Below, in pieces: positions 27,621 to 34,628 of a stretch of DNA of 64,000 nucleotides (the stretch's first letter is position 1; each line of letters begins with the position of its first letter). The notes below the pieces were generated by a model, which saw nothing but the letters and a program-made list of their open reading frames with translations, had not been told where the DNA came from and did not search any database. Made by a program: the position numbers and the translations under genes. This DNA comes from UBA1941 sp046329555 (GTDB taxonomy: Bacteria; Bacteroidota; Bacteroidia; Chitinophagales; LD1), in NCBI GenBank assembly GCA_046329555.1, contig JAXLUK010000001.1:124001-188000 (forward strand). The letters are read 5' to 3'.

Positions 27621-28742
27621 TTAAATGCCTGATATTCGCAACACTTTCCTTATACTTTTAAGTAAAGCAATACTACGCGTGGTCTCGCCCAATATCGTTA
27701 AATGCCCCAATTTTCTTCCCGGCTTAGTATCGTGCTTACCGTACCAATGCAGGTAAACCCCTTGTAAACTGAGCACCTCCTGCAATCCTTCCAGTTTCAC
27801 GTTACCCGATAATCCTTCTGGCCCGATGATATTCGCCATCAAAGCGGGTTCCGTCATATCGGTATTACCCATGGGCCATTCCAGCAACAAACGGATAAGC
27901 ATATCAAATTGCGAACAGTAATTTCCCTCTATGGAGTGATGCCCGCTATTGTGGACCCGAGGTGCAGTTTCATTCACCCAAAATTTACCGCCTTTATCCA
28001 TCAGCAATTCAATGGCAAATAAACCCGGCGATTGAAACGCTTCAACAACCTGATGGGCCAAAGCTACTGCTGATTCCTGCTCTGCTTCCGACAAGTTTGC
28101 CGGACTCACCAGATAATCCACCAAATTGTAAACCGGGTCAAAAATCATCTCAACCGGCGGATAGGCAACCGTATTACCCGTGGCATCGCGAGCCACCAAC
28201 ACGGCTACTTCCTTTTCAACTTCTACCTTATCCTCTAGTACAGCAGGCGCATCAAATGCTTTCTCAAAATCGCTTGCGCTATTCACCATTTGAACGCCTT
28301 TACCGTCGTAACCGCCCTTGCATAACTTATGTACAGCCGGCAACCGCTTTTCATATTGGGCCACATCCTGCCGATTCTCAGTCAGTACAAAGGCGGATGT
28401 GGCAATGCCGTGAGCCTGATAAAATTCTTTCTGTAAACCTTTGTCGGCAATGGTTTCTAACACAGCCACCGACGGAATAACCCGCTTGCCTTCTGCCTCC
28501 AACACTTTTAATGCCTCAATATTGACATGCTCAATTTCAATGGTCAACACATCTACGCTTCTGCCAAAAGCCAGAACATCATCGTAAACTCGGATATCAC
28601 CAGTTACAAAAACATCACAAAGATGAGCAGCAGGCGCATCTGTACTTTTCTCTAACACATAGGTTGTACAGGGATAATTGGCCGCTGCCTGTAGCATCAT
28701 ACGCCCCAATTGCCCACCACCCAGAATACCGATTTTCTTCAT
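27621..28742 (-). CDS. purK: 5-(carboxyamino)imidazole ribonucleotide synthase
   Basis: PurK is the ATP-grasp enzyme that carboxylates AIR to N5-CAIR in purine synthesis. The N-terminus IGILGGGQLGRMMLQAAANYP is diagnostic. The ATP-grasp core includes VHKLCKGGYDGKGVQMV, EDKVEVEKEVAVLVARDATG, and LFAIELLMDKGGKFWVNETAPRVHNSGHHSIEG with the metal-binding Glu/Asn. Length (373 aa) is normal. The gene is monocistronic by appearance, preceded by the metK terminator. Confidence 0.95.
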   Translation of the reverse strand: MKKIGILGGGQLGRMMLQAAANYPCTTYVLEKSTDAPAAHLCDVFVTGDIRVYDDVLAFGRSVDVLTIEIEHVNIEALKVLEAEGKRVIPSVAVLETIADKGLQKEFYQAHGIATSAFVLTENRQDVAQYEKRLPAVHKLCKGGYDGKGVQMVNSASDFEKAFDAPAVLEDKVEVEKEVAVLVARDATGNTVAYPPVEMIFDPVYNLVDYLVSPANLSEAEQESAVALAHQVVEAFQSPGLFAIELLMDKGGKFWVNETAPRVHNSGHHSIEGNYCSQFDMLIRLLLEWPMGNTDMTEPALMANIIGPEGLSGNVKLEGLQEVLSLQGVYLHWYGKHDTKPGRKLGHLTILGETTRSIALLKSIRKVLRISGI

Positions 28743-28831
28743 ACGGCAAAACTACGAATACCACGGATTTACCGGAAAGTAACCTTACGAACGCCTTAAG
28801 TGGTGTAAACTAAACGCATCAGCCATCAATT

Positions 28832-28866
28832 CAAAAAAAACGGCCGGGGATTTCCCGGCCGTTTTC
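28832..28866 (-). terminator. metK terminator
   Basis: A GC-rich perfect stem (AACGGCCGGG with CCCGGCCGTT, ATTT-type loop at about 28851) is followed on the minus strand by eight T residues, within 20 nt of the metK stop. Confidence 0.9.
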
Positions 28867-28883
28867 ATTTTATCAAGTCGATA

Positions 28884-30137
28884 TTATTTGATACCAAACT
28901 CTTTCTTCACCTTCGAAACAAAATCCAGTTTTTCCCAGGTGAATAGTTCCACTTTCATTTGCTTCTTGCGACCATCCGGAGCAGTAAAGGTCTTCTGAAC
29001 CACCTCGTTCTTTCTGCCCATATGACCGTAAGCCGCCGTCTCACTATACATAGGTTGACGCAATTTCAGGCGTTGTTCAATGAAGTATGGGCGCATATCG
29101 AAAATCTTCGAAACGCGCTTCGCAATTTCACCATCGTTCATATTCACTTTGGCCGTGCCATAGGTGTTAATGTAAACCCCCATTGGTTCAGCCACACCAA
29201 TAGCATAAGATACCTGTACTAAAACCTCGCTGCAAACACCGGCAGCCACTAAGTTTTTGGCGATGTGACGCGTAGCATAAGCCGCTGAGCGGTCTACCTT
29301 AGATGGGTCTTTTCCGCTAAAAGCGCCGCCGCCGTGAGCTCCTTTTCCGCCGTATGTATCAACAATAATTTTACGACCAGTCAAACCGGTATCGCCATGC
29401 GGCCCGCCAATCACAAATTTTCCGGTTGGATTGATGTGATACTTGATTTTGTCGTTAAACAAGTGCGCGTACTTCTTGTACTTCGATTTCACCCGTGGAA
29501 TCAAAATTTTAACGATATCCTCCTTGATTTTAGCCAACATTTTCGATTCTGAATCGAAATCGTCGTGTTGCGTAGATACCACAATAGCATCAATGCGCAC
29601 CGGGCGGTTTTTGTCGTCGTATTCCAAAGTTACCTGCGACTTCGCATCGGGGCGCAGGTATTTTACTTGTTTATTCTCGCGGCGCAATGCAGCTAATTCA
29701 ATCAGAATCTTATGCGCCAGATCTAGCGCCAAAGGCATATAATCATCCGTTTCATTGGATGCATATCCAAACATCATCCCCTGGTCGCCGGCTCCCTGAT
29801 CTTCTTTCTTTTTGCGCTCAACACCCTGATTGATGTCAGCACTCTGTTCGTGAATAGCAGAAAGAATTCCACAAGAATTTGCTTCGAACATGTAATCCGC
29901 CTTGGTGTATCCAATTTTGGCAATCACTTCGCGGGCAATCTTTTGTACATCCAGCGAAGCTTTTGATTTCACTTCACCGGCCAAAACCACTTGTCCGGTA
30001 GTCACCAACGTTTCACAAGCTACTTTAGATGAGGCATCAAAGGCCAGAAAGTTGTCAATCAATGCGTCAGAAATCTGGTCTGCCACCTTATCCGGATGGC
30101 CTTCTGAAACCGATTCTGAGGTAAATAAATATGGCAT
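28884..30137 (-). CDS. metK: S-adenosylmethionine synthetase
   Basis: MetK makes S-adenosylmethionine from ATP and methionine. Seen directly: ESVSEGHPDKVADQISDALID (residues 8-28; metal and ATP contacts), GEVKSKASLDVQKIARE, DQGMMFGYASNETDDYMPL, FVIGGPHGDTGLTGRKIIVDTYGG, and GGGAFSGKDPSKVDRSAAY, all canonical. Length (417 aa) is as expected. The 5' leader is only about 20 nt, so there is no room for a SAM riboswitch. Promoter element TAGATTTG lies at 30158-30165. Confidence 0.97.
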   Translation of the reverse strand: MPYLFTSESVSEGHPDKVADQISDALIDNFLAFDASSKVACETLVTTGQVVLAGEVKSKASLDVQKIAREVIAKIGYTKADYMFEANSCGILSAIHEQSADINQGVERKKKEDQGAGDQGMMFGYASNETDDYMPLALDLAHKILIELAALRRENKQVKYLRPDAKSQVTLEYDDKNRPVRIDAIVVSTQHDDFDSESKMLAKIKEDIVKILIPRVKSKYKKYAHLFNDKIKYHINPTGKFVIGGPHGDTGLTGRKIIVDTYGGKGAHGGGAFSGKDPSKVDRSAAYATRHIAKNLVAAGVCSEVLVQVSYAIGVAEPMGVYINTYGTAKVNMNDGEIAKRVSKIFDMRPYFIEQRLKLRQPMYSETAAYGHMGRKNEVVQKTFTAPDGRKKQMKVELFTWEKLDFVSKVKKEFGIK

Positions 30138-30157
30138 AGTTTTCTTTTTAAGCGTGC

Positions 30158-30165
30158 CAAATCTA
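30158..30165 (-). promoter_or_regulatory. metK -7 element
   Basis: Reads TAGATTTG on the minus strand, an exact TAnnTTTG match, 20 nt upstream of the metK ATG. A -33 element is not clear. Confidence 0.55.
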
Positions 30166-30204
30166 AATTAAAAAACCAATCTACCCTGCCCCTGCAAAGA
30201 ATTT

Positions 30205-30212
30205 TATCTTTG
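30205..30212 (+). promoter_or_regulatory. -7 element of the PHP-phosphatase/cca operon
   Basis: TATCTTTG, an exact TAnnTTTG match, ends 14 nt before the TTG start codon at 30227. This implies a leader of only a few nucleotides. Confidence 0.6.
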
Positions 30213-30226
30213 TCGAAAATACTCGC

Positions 30227-30982
30227 TTGGGGCTGTTCTCAAATCTGTTTAAAAAGAAAGAACCGGAGTCTTCGTTAACCGATTACTCCGCTGTTGGATT
30301 AGACTTTCATTCTCACCTGATACCGGGCATTGATGATGGCGCACCAACCCTGGATCATGCGCTATTCCTCATCAAGGGTTTACATCAATTGGGCTTTCGG
30401 AAAATTATTACCTCGCCACACATCATGACCGATGGCTACCCGAATACGCCAGAGCGCATTCTATCCGGCCGCGATCAGGTACGTGAGGCTTTGATGCAAC
30501 AACAGATACCGGTGGAATTTGATGCCTGGGCCGAGTACTACCTCGACGAAACCATCAAGAAAAAGATAGATGAGCGCTCACTGCTCACCATGAAGGGCAA
30601 TTATGTTCTGGTGGAATTGTCGTACCTGATTAAATCATTCAGCGCTACTTCCTATTTCTACGACTTGCGCTCGGCTTGCTATAATGTAGTACTGGCGCAC
30701 CCGGAGCGCTATCCTTATTACTATGAGGAAAGTTTAGAGCAATACCGCGAGATTAAAGACCAGGGGGTACTTTTCCAGTTGAATATTGCGTCGTTAACCG
30801 GCATTTATGGCAAAGGCGCGCGCAACATGGCCGAGAAAATGATTGATGCCGGAATGATCGACTTCATCAGTACCGATTTGCACAACGAACGCCACATGGG
30901 ATATATCCGCGATTCGCTGAAACTGCCGTATCTGGAAAAAATTATCACCAGCGGTCAACTTAAAAACGGCATTTTCTTCTAG
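30227..30982 (+). CDS. CpsB/CapC-type PHP-domain protein-tyrosine phosphatase, 251 aa
   Basis: A metal-dependent phosphatase of the PHP superfamily, of the kind that dephosphorylates tyrosine kinases controlling capsule/exopolysaccharide export. Metal-binding motifs are VGLDFHSHLIPGIDDG (residues ~24-39), TSPHIMTDGYPNT, VVLAHPERY and ISTDLHNERH, all present. There is no ATG before the first HxH motif, so the TTG at 30227, just downstream of a TATCTTTG promoter element, is the start. No polysaccharide genes adjoin, so the target is unknown. The cca gene begins 2 nt after its stop. Confidence 0.88.
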   Translation: MGLFSNLFKKKEPESSLTDYSAVGLDFHSHLIPGIDDGAPTLDHALFLIKGLHQLGFRKIITSPHIMTDGYPNTPERILSGRDQVREALMQQQIPVEFDAWAEYYLDETIKKKIDERSLLTMKGNYVLVELSYLIKSFSATSYFYDLRSACYNVVLAHPERYPYYYEESLEQYREIKDQGVLFQLNIASLTGIYGKGARNMAEKMIDAGMIDFISTDLHNERHMGYIRDSLKLPYLEKIITSGQLKNGIFF

Positions 30983-30984
30983 TA

Positions 30985-32403
30985 ATGAACCTGAGCGCGT
31001 ACCTCGAACATCCGATTTTTAAAACGGTAGGCCAGGTGGCCGACCAAAACCAGATGGAAGCCTATGTGGTAGGCGGTTTTGTGCGCGACCTGCTGCTAAA
31101 ACGCGGCGGTAAAGACATTGACTTTGTATGCGTAGGCAGCGGCATCGCACTGGCCGAAAAAACAGCTGCTGCCATCCATCCGAAAATCAAGGTGAATGTG
31201 TTTAAGAATTTCGGAACCGCGCACTTTGCACACAACGGCTGGGATTTTGAATTTGTAGGCGCCCGGAAAGAATCATATCAGCGCCATTCGCGAAATCCGA
31301 TTGTTGAAGAAGGAACCTTACAGGACGATCAAAATCGGCGCGATTTTACCATCAATGCCATGGCCATCTCACTCAATGAAGCCAATTATGGCGCGTTAAT
31401 TGATCCGTTTAATGGATTGGAAGACATCGGCTATGAAGTGATCAAAACACCACTTGATCCCGATATTACTTTTAGCGATGATCCGCTGCGCATGATGCGC
31501 GCCATCCGCTTTGCCACACAGTTGAATTTCTACATAGAAGAAAAAACCTTAGAAGCCATCACGCGCAACCGCGAGCGGATACGCATTATTTCACAGGAGC
31601 GCATCACCGATGAGCTGAATAAAATTATTCTATCGAAGAAACCCAGCGTGGGTTTTCGGTTGTTGGAAGAAACCGGATTACTGCCGCTGATTTTTCCGGA
31701 AATGCAGGCGCTGAAAGGCGTTCAGACGGTTGACGACAAAAGTCATAAAGACAATTTCTACCACACCCTGCAAGTGTTGGATAATATTTGTTTGACCAGT
31801 AAAGATTTGTGGGTGCGCTGGGCGGCCATTCTGCACGATATTGCCAAGCCCGTAACCAAGCGCTTCGAACCCGGAACGGGCTGGACGTTTCACGGCCATG
31901 AGGTGGTGGGCTCGAAATGGGTGCCTCGGATTTTCAGACAATTGAAATTGCCGCAAGGTCATGAAATGAAATTGGTGCAGAAGTTGGTTTACCTGCATTT
32001 GCGGCCTATTGCCTTATCGAAAGAAGAAATTTCGGATGCGGCCTTGCGCCGGTTATTGTTTGAAGCCGGCGATGATTTAGAAGCGCTGATGACGCTGTGC
32101 GAAGCCGACATTACCTCGAAGAATAAGGTGAAGGTGACGCGCTTTCTGAAGAATTTTGAAATCGTACGGCAGAAATTGAAAGATGTTGAGGAGCGCGACA
32201 GCATTCGCAATTTTCAGCCACCAGTAAGCGGTGAGTTGATTATGCAAACATTTGGCATTGGTCCTTCGCGAGAAGTGGGTTTAATTAAAGACCGCATCAA
32301 GGAAGCCATACTGGAAGGTGAAATCAAAAATGATTACTATGAAGCCCATGCGCTCATGATGAAATTAGGCGCGGAGTTGGGTTTGAAACAGGTCTCAGGT
32401 TGA
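30985..32403 (+). CDS. cca: tRNA nucleotidyltransferase (CCA-adding) with HD domain
   Basis: A class II nucleotidyltransferase that builds or repairs the 3' CCA of tRNA; the tRNA-Arg gene in this window lacks encoded CCA, so the activity is needed. The polymerase head shows VVGGFVRDLLLKRGGKDIDFVCVG, with the catalytic DxD, and RRDFTINAMAISL. The neck includes DDPLRMMRAIRFATQLNF. An HD domain (WAAILHDIAKP) sits near residues 275-285. The C-terminal 36 codons occur again, slightly changed, at 33390-33494, and the last 11 a third time at 34162-34194. The real gene ends GLKQVSG whereas both copies end GLKVQV, hinting that the gene's tail was replaced. Confidence 0.94.
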   Translation: MNLSAYLEHPIFKTVGQVADQNQMEAYVVGGFVRDLLLKRGGKDIDFVCVGSGIALAEKTAAAIHPKIKVNVFKNFGTAHFAHNGWDFEFVGARKESYQRHSRNPIVEEGTLQDDQNRRDFTINAMAISLNEANYGALIDPFNGLEDIGYEVIKTPLDPDITFSDDPLRMMRAIRFATQLNFYIEEKTLEAITRNRERIRIISQERITDELNKIILSKKPSVGFRLLEETGLLPLIFPEMQALKGVQTVDDKSHKDNFYHTLQVLDNICLTSKDLWVRWAAILHDIAKPVTKRFEPGTGWTFHGHEVVGSKWVPRIFRQLKLPQGHEMKLVQKLVYLHLRPIALSKEEISDAALRRLLFEAGDDLEALMTLCEADITSKNKVKVTRFLKNFEIVRQKLKDVEERDSIRNFQPPVSGELIMQTFGIGPSREVGLIKDRIKEAILEGEIKNDYYEAHALMMKLGAELGLKQVSG

Positions 32404-32502
32404 TTTCTTTCGTTGACGGAGTAATCTTGTTCAACTAAAAGGACGATTTCGCAATATGAATGATTACAAAATTCACTTTCTTATTGACGCACACTATCAC
32501 CT

Positions 32503-33318
32503 ATGATTAATCTGCTCATTTTGTGCTCTTGGATAACCTTAAACCCTGGTAGTACCGCAAAAAGTACATTACACCATTGGCAACCACAGGAAGCGCTCGA
32601 AGTAAAGCCATCCATTTTAAACGGACCAGTGAAAACGGTTAAGGTAACTAAGTATACCACCAGCTTAAATCAACAGCAACAATTAGCAGAAAGTTGGATT
32701 TATGAGTTGGATAGTGCGAAACACTTTTTGGCAAAATATACACTACTGAACTCAGGAGACACGGCGTATCAAAAATTTTATCTAAATCGTAAAGGTCATG
32801 CCGATAGCATCATTTGCCTACGCCATTGCGATTCAACTATATACGAAATCCGAAGTACCTATGACGAACAAGGCCGATTGGCGCTAACCGAAAGGCAACG
32901 AAACGGAAAGTTAACACGTGGCCGGATCATTTGGCATGGGGAACGCAAAGCTGAAGCTCAACAACAAGTACAAGATAATAACAAAGATAAATGGTTAACG
33001 CTAACCACCTGGACGTTCAATAAGTTCGGGCAATATCAGTCATTTAGCAATGGTAAAGGTGTTTACAAAGTATCATTTGACCGAAATCATAACGTCAAGT
33101 ATTTTAACTACTTGGATGAAGAAATTTCAAAACGAGTGGTTGAAAACTATAATCATTCCAATAGTGAAGTGGTGCATTACAGGCCCTCATCCGATAACGA
33201 AATCGTTCATAACTACGAGTTTATTTTTGATGATTGTGGCAATTGGATTCAACTTACGGATATTAAAGATAACGGCAAACGCGTTCTGAGAATCAGTCGG
33301 GAGTTTAGTTACTATTAG
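32503..33318 (+). CDS. Exported protein of unknown function, 271 aa
   Basis: A short hydrophobic start (MINLLILCSWITLNPGSTA) suggests a signal peptide. The rest contains repeated beta-strand-turn motifs typical of proteins that track YD/RHS-like strings: STYDEQGRLALTERQRNGKL, TWTFNKFGQYQSFSNGKG, VSFDRNHNVKYFNYLDEE, and EFIFDDCGNWIQLTDIKDNGK. I cannot name a family with certainty. The gene sits exactly between the cca gene and a duplicated copy of its 3' end, so it is probably an acquired insert. Confidence 0.65.
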   Translation: MINLLILCSWITLNPGSTAKSTLHHWQPQEALEVKPSILNGPVKTVKVTKYTTSLNQQQQLAESWIYELDSAKHFLAKYTLLNSGDTAYQKFYLNRKGHADSIICLRHCDSTIYEIRSTYDEQGRLALTERQRNGKLTRGRIIWHGERKAEAQQQVQDNNKDKWLTLTTWTFNKFGQYQSFSNGKGVYKVSFDRNHNVKYFNYLDEEISKRVVENYNHSNSEVVHYRPSSDNEIVHNYEFIFDDCGNWIQLTDIKDNGKRVLRISREFSYY

Positions 33319-33389
33319 AAGTCCAATTTCTGCGCATTATGAAAATTCATTGTTGCCCGACAAACCAAGTTTCTTCCAATGAATCAGAA

Positions 33390-33494
33390 ATCAAGGAAGC
33401 CATACTGGAAGGTGAAATCAAAAATGATTACCATGAAGCCTATGCGCTCATGATGTCTCTGGGCGCGGAGTTGGGTTTGAAGGTGCAGGTGTAA
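33390..33494 (+). repeat. Duplicated 3' end of cca (copy 2)
   Basis: Thirty-five codons including the stop, in frame, match the last 36 codons of cca (32296-32403) with few changes: Y/H, H/Y and MK/MS substitutions and a different tail (KVQV rather than KQVSG). No start codon or promoter precedes it, so it is a gene fragment and not a gene. Confidence 0.9.
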
Positions 33495-33547
33495 TCAACA
33501 TTGGCAATCAAAATGCCTGAAACAGCAAAACACCAACTGTTGAAACT

Positions 33548-33847
33548 TCAAGGCTTTCGTTTCTTCCACGACGCTGGCGCACGCACCAAATGCAACACGG
33601 CAAGAATGATAGTTTCATTGTTCTGCACTACGTAAAACACCCCGAAAGGGAACCTTTTGAGGTTCACTTTTCGCATATTTTTGTACACTTGGGCAAACAA
33701 CATTGGATTTCTGTAAATCTCCGCTAAAGCAGCCTCCACTGCCAAAATAAAATCATCGCCCAACCCGGCGCGCTGCTGCTCATAAAAAAGATAACTTTCC
33801 TTGAGATCAGCCTCAAATTCAACCCCGAAAACGAGTTTTGGCTTCAC
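33548..33847 (-). CDS. RelE/ParE-family toxin, 99 aa
   Basis: A type II toxin. The sequence runs LVFGVEFEADLKESYLFYEQQRAGLGDDFILAVEAALAEIYRNP, then a basic strand (NMRKVNLKRFPFGVFYVV) and a C-terminal VLHLVRAPASWKKRKP, the classic ParE/RelE order. Whether the target is gyrase (ParE-like) or ribosomal mRNA (RelE-like) cannot be decided; the helical N-terminus with Tyr/Phe and final Arg/Lys favours ParE-like. Its start overlaps the antitoxin stop by 4 nt, so the antitoxin is translated first. Confidence 0.88.
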   Translation of the reverse strand: MKPKLVFGVEFEADLKESYLFYEQQRAGLGDDFILAVEAALAEIYRNPMLFAQVYKNMRKVNLKRFPFGVFYVVQNNETIILAVLHLVRAPASWKKRKP

Positions 33848-34056
33848 TTTTTACGCTTAGTTACTTCGCGTTTAATGGCGCTCCAGCTCTTACCAGAAAC
33901 TTTGCCCGCGAAAGCATCTGCCTCACGACGGTCCAGGAGCTTCTTTTGCTGCGTATTCAACACCACTGGCGCATCATTGGCAATGCTATCCCAAATTTCT
34001 TCCACGAGCAGAATTCGTTCGGCTACCGTTAAGTTCAGATATTCTTGTTTTAACAT
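33844..34056 (-). CDS. Antitoxin, addiction-module component family, 70 aa
   Basis: A small acidic/basic antitoxin of the type annotated as 'addiction module protein' (TIGR02574-like): EYLNLTVAERILLVEEIWDSIAND in the N-terminal half, then LDRREADAFAGKVSGKSWSAIKREV. It should bind and neutralise the adjacent ParE-like toxin and may autoregulate. The pair lies between copies 2 and 3 of the cca tail and is transcribed opposite to cca. Confidence 0.85.
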   Translation of the reverse strand: MLKQEYLNLTVAERILLVEEIWDSIANDAPVVLNTQQKKLLDRREADAFAGKVSGKSWSAIKREVTKRKK

Positions 34057-34161
34057 GGTGTAATAAAAATAAACAATTCAAAAGTAATCGCGAAGCACAG
34101 TTCATCGCAGGTTTCCTACCTTACCCATTGCAGCAGTAGCGTTGCTCTGATAATGACACCA

Positions 34162-34194
34162 GGCGCGGAGTTGGGTTTGAAGGTGCAGGTGTAA
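34162..34194 (+). repeat. Duplicated 3' end of cca (copy 3, 33 bp)
   Basis: The 33 bases are identical to the last 33 bases of copy 2 (33462-33494), including the stop codon. They share only the first 20 with the functional gene, GGCGCGGAGTTGGGTTTGAA. Confidence 0.9.
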
Positions 34195-34628
34195 AAACAC
34201 CCTAACTAATTCAGCCGTTCTATTTGAATCAGATATTTCAGGGCGGCTGCCGCTGCCGGCCGCTCGTACCTCGCGGTGCAGCGGCACCAGGCTTTACGCT
34301 CCTACTCCTCGGCCGCCAGGCCTTCCTATGCTAAGCTTTCGAAAGGAATATCCTAGTGCATTTCCTATCAAAAAGGAAGGCGGCCTGCGGGGTATCCGCT
34401 GCAATCCTTGCCGCTTGAAGGCAACGAAAGCGCCCGCGCTAGAAATCAAACAATCAGTTAACTGATGCCAGGTTTAATGGCTCTTTCAAGAACTTAACGG
34501 CGAGCAATAGCGATGGTAGTGGTGTGCGCCAAAGGCGCACAGTGCAAGGCATGCAGCACAGCGGAATGCCTTGCACCGCAGCGAAGCGGAGCCACGAACA
34601 GCGCGGGCCGAAGGCATTGCCATCCTGC
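34195..34628. other. GC-rich non-coding stretch with clustered hairpins near lon
   Basis: No gene is seen. Three stems lie in a row near the lon stop: 34523-34530 with 34534-34541 (perfect 8 bp, AAA loop), 34542-34552 with 34566-34576 (perfect 11 bp), and 34576-34579 with 34586-34589. They are enclosed by weaker complementarity between GATGGTAGTGG (34512) and the bases just before 34625. The first half (34240-34430) is GC-rich with CCGCTGC-type words. This may be a repeat element or a complex lon terminator. Confidence 0.5.

Noticed and set aside
30138..30226. SAM riboswitch in front of metK
   Set aside because: The gap to the divergent gene is only 89 nt and contains two promoters but no SAM-aptamer core.
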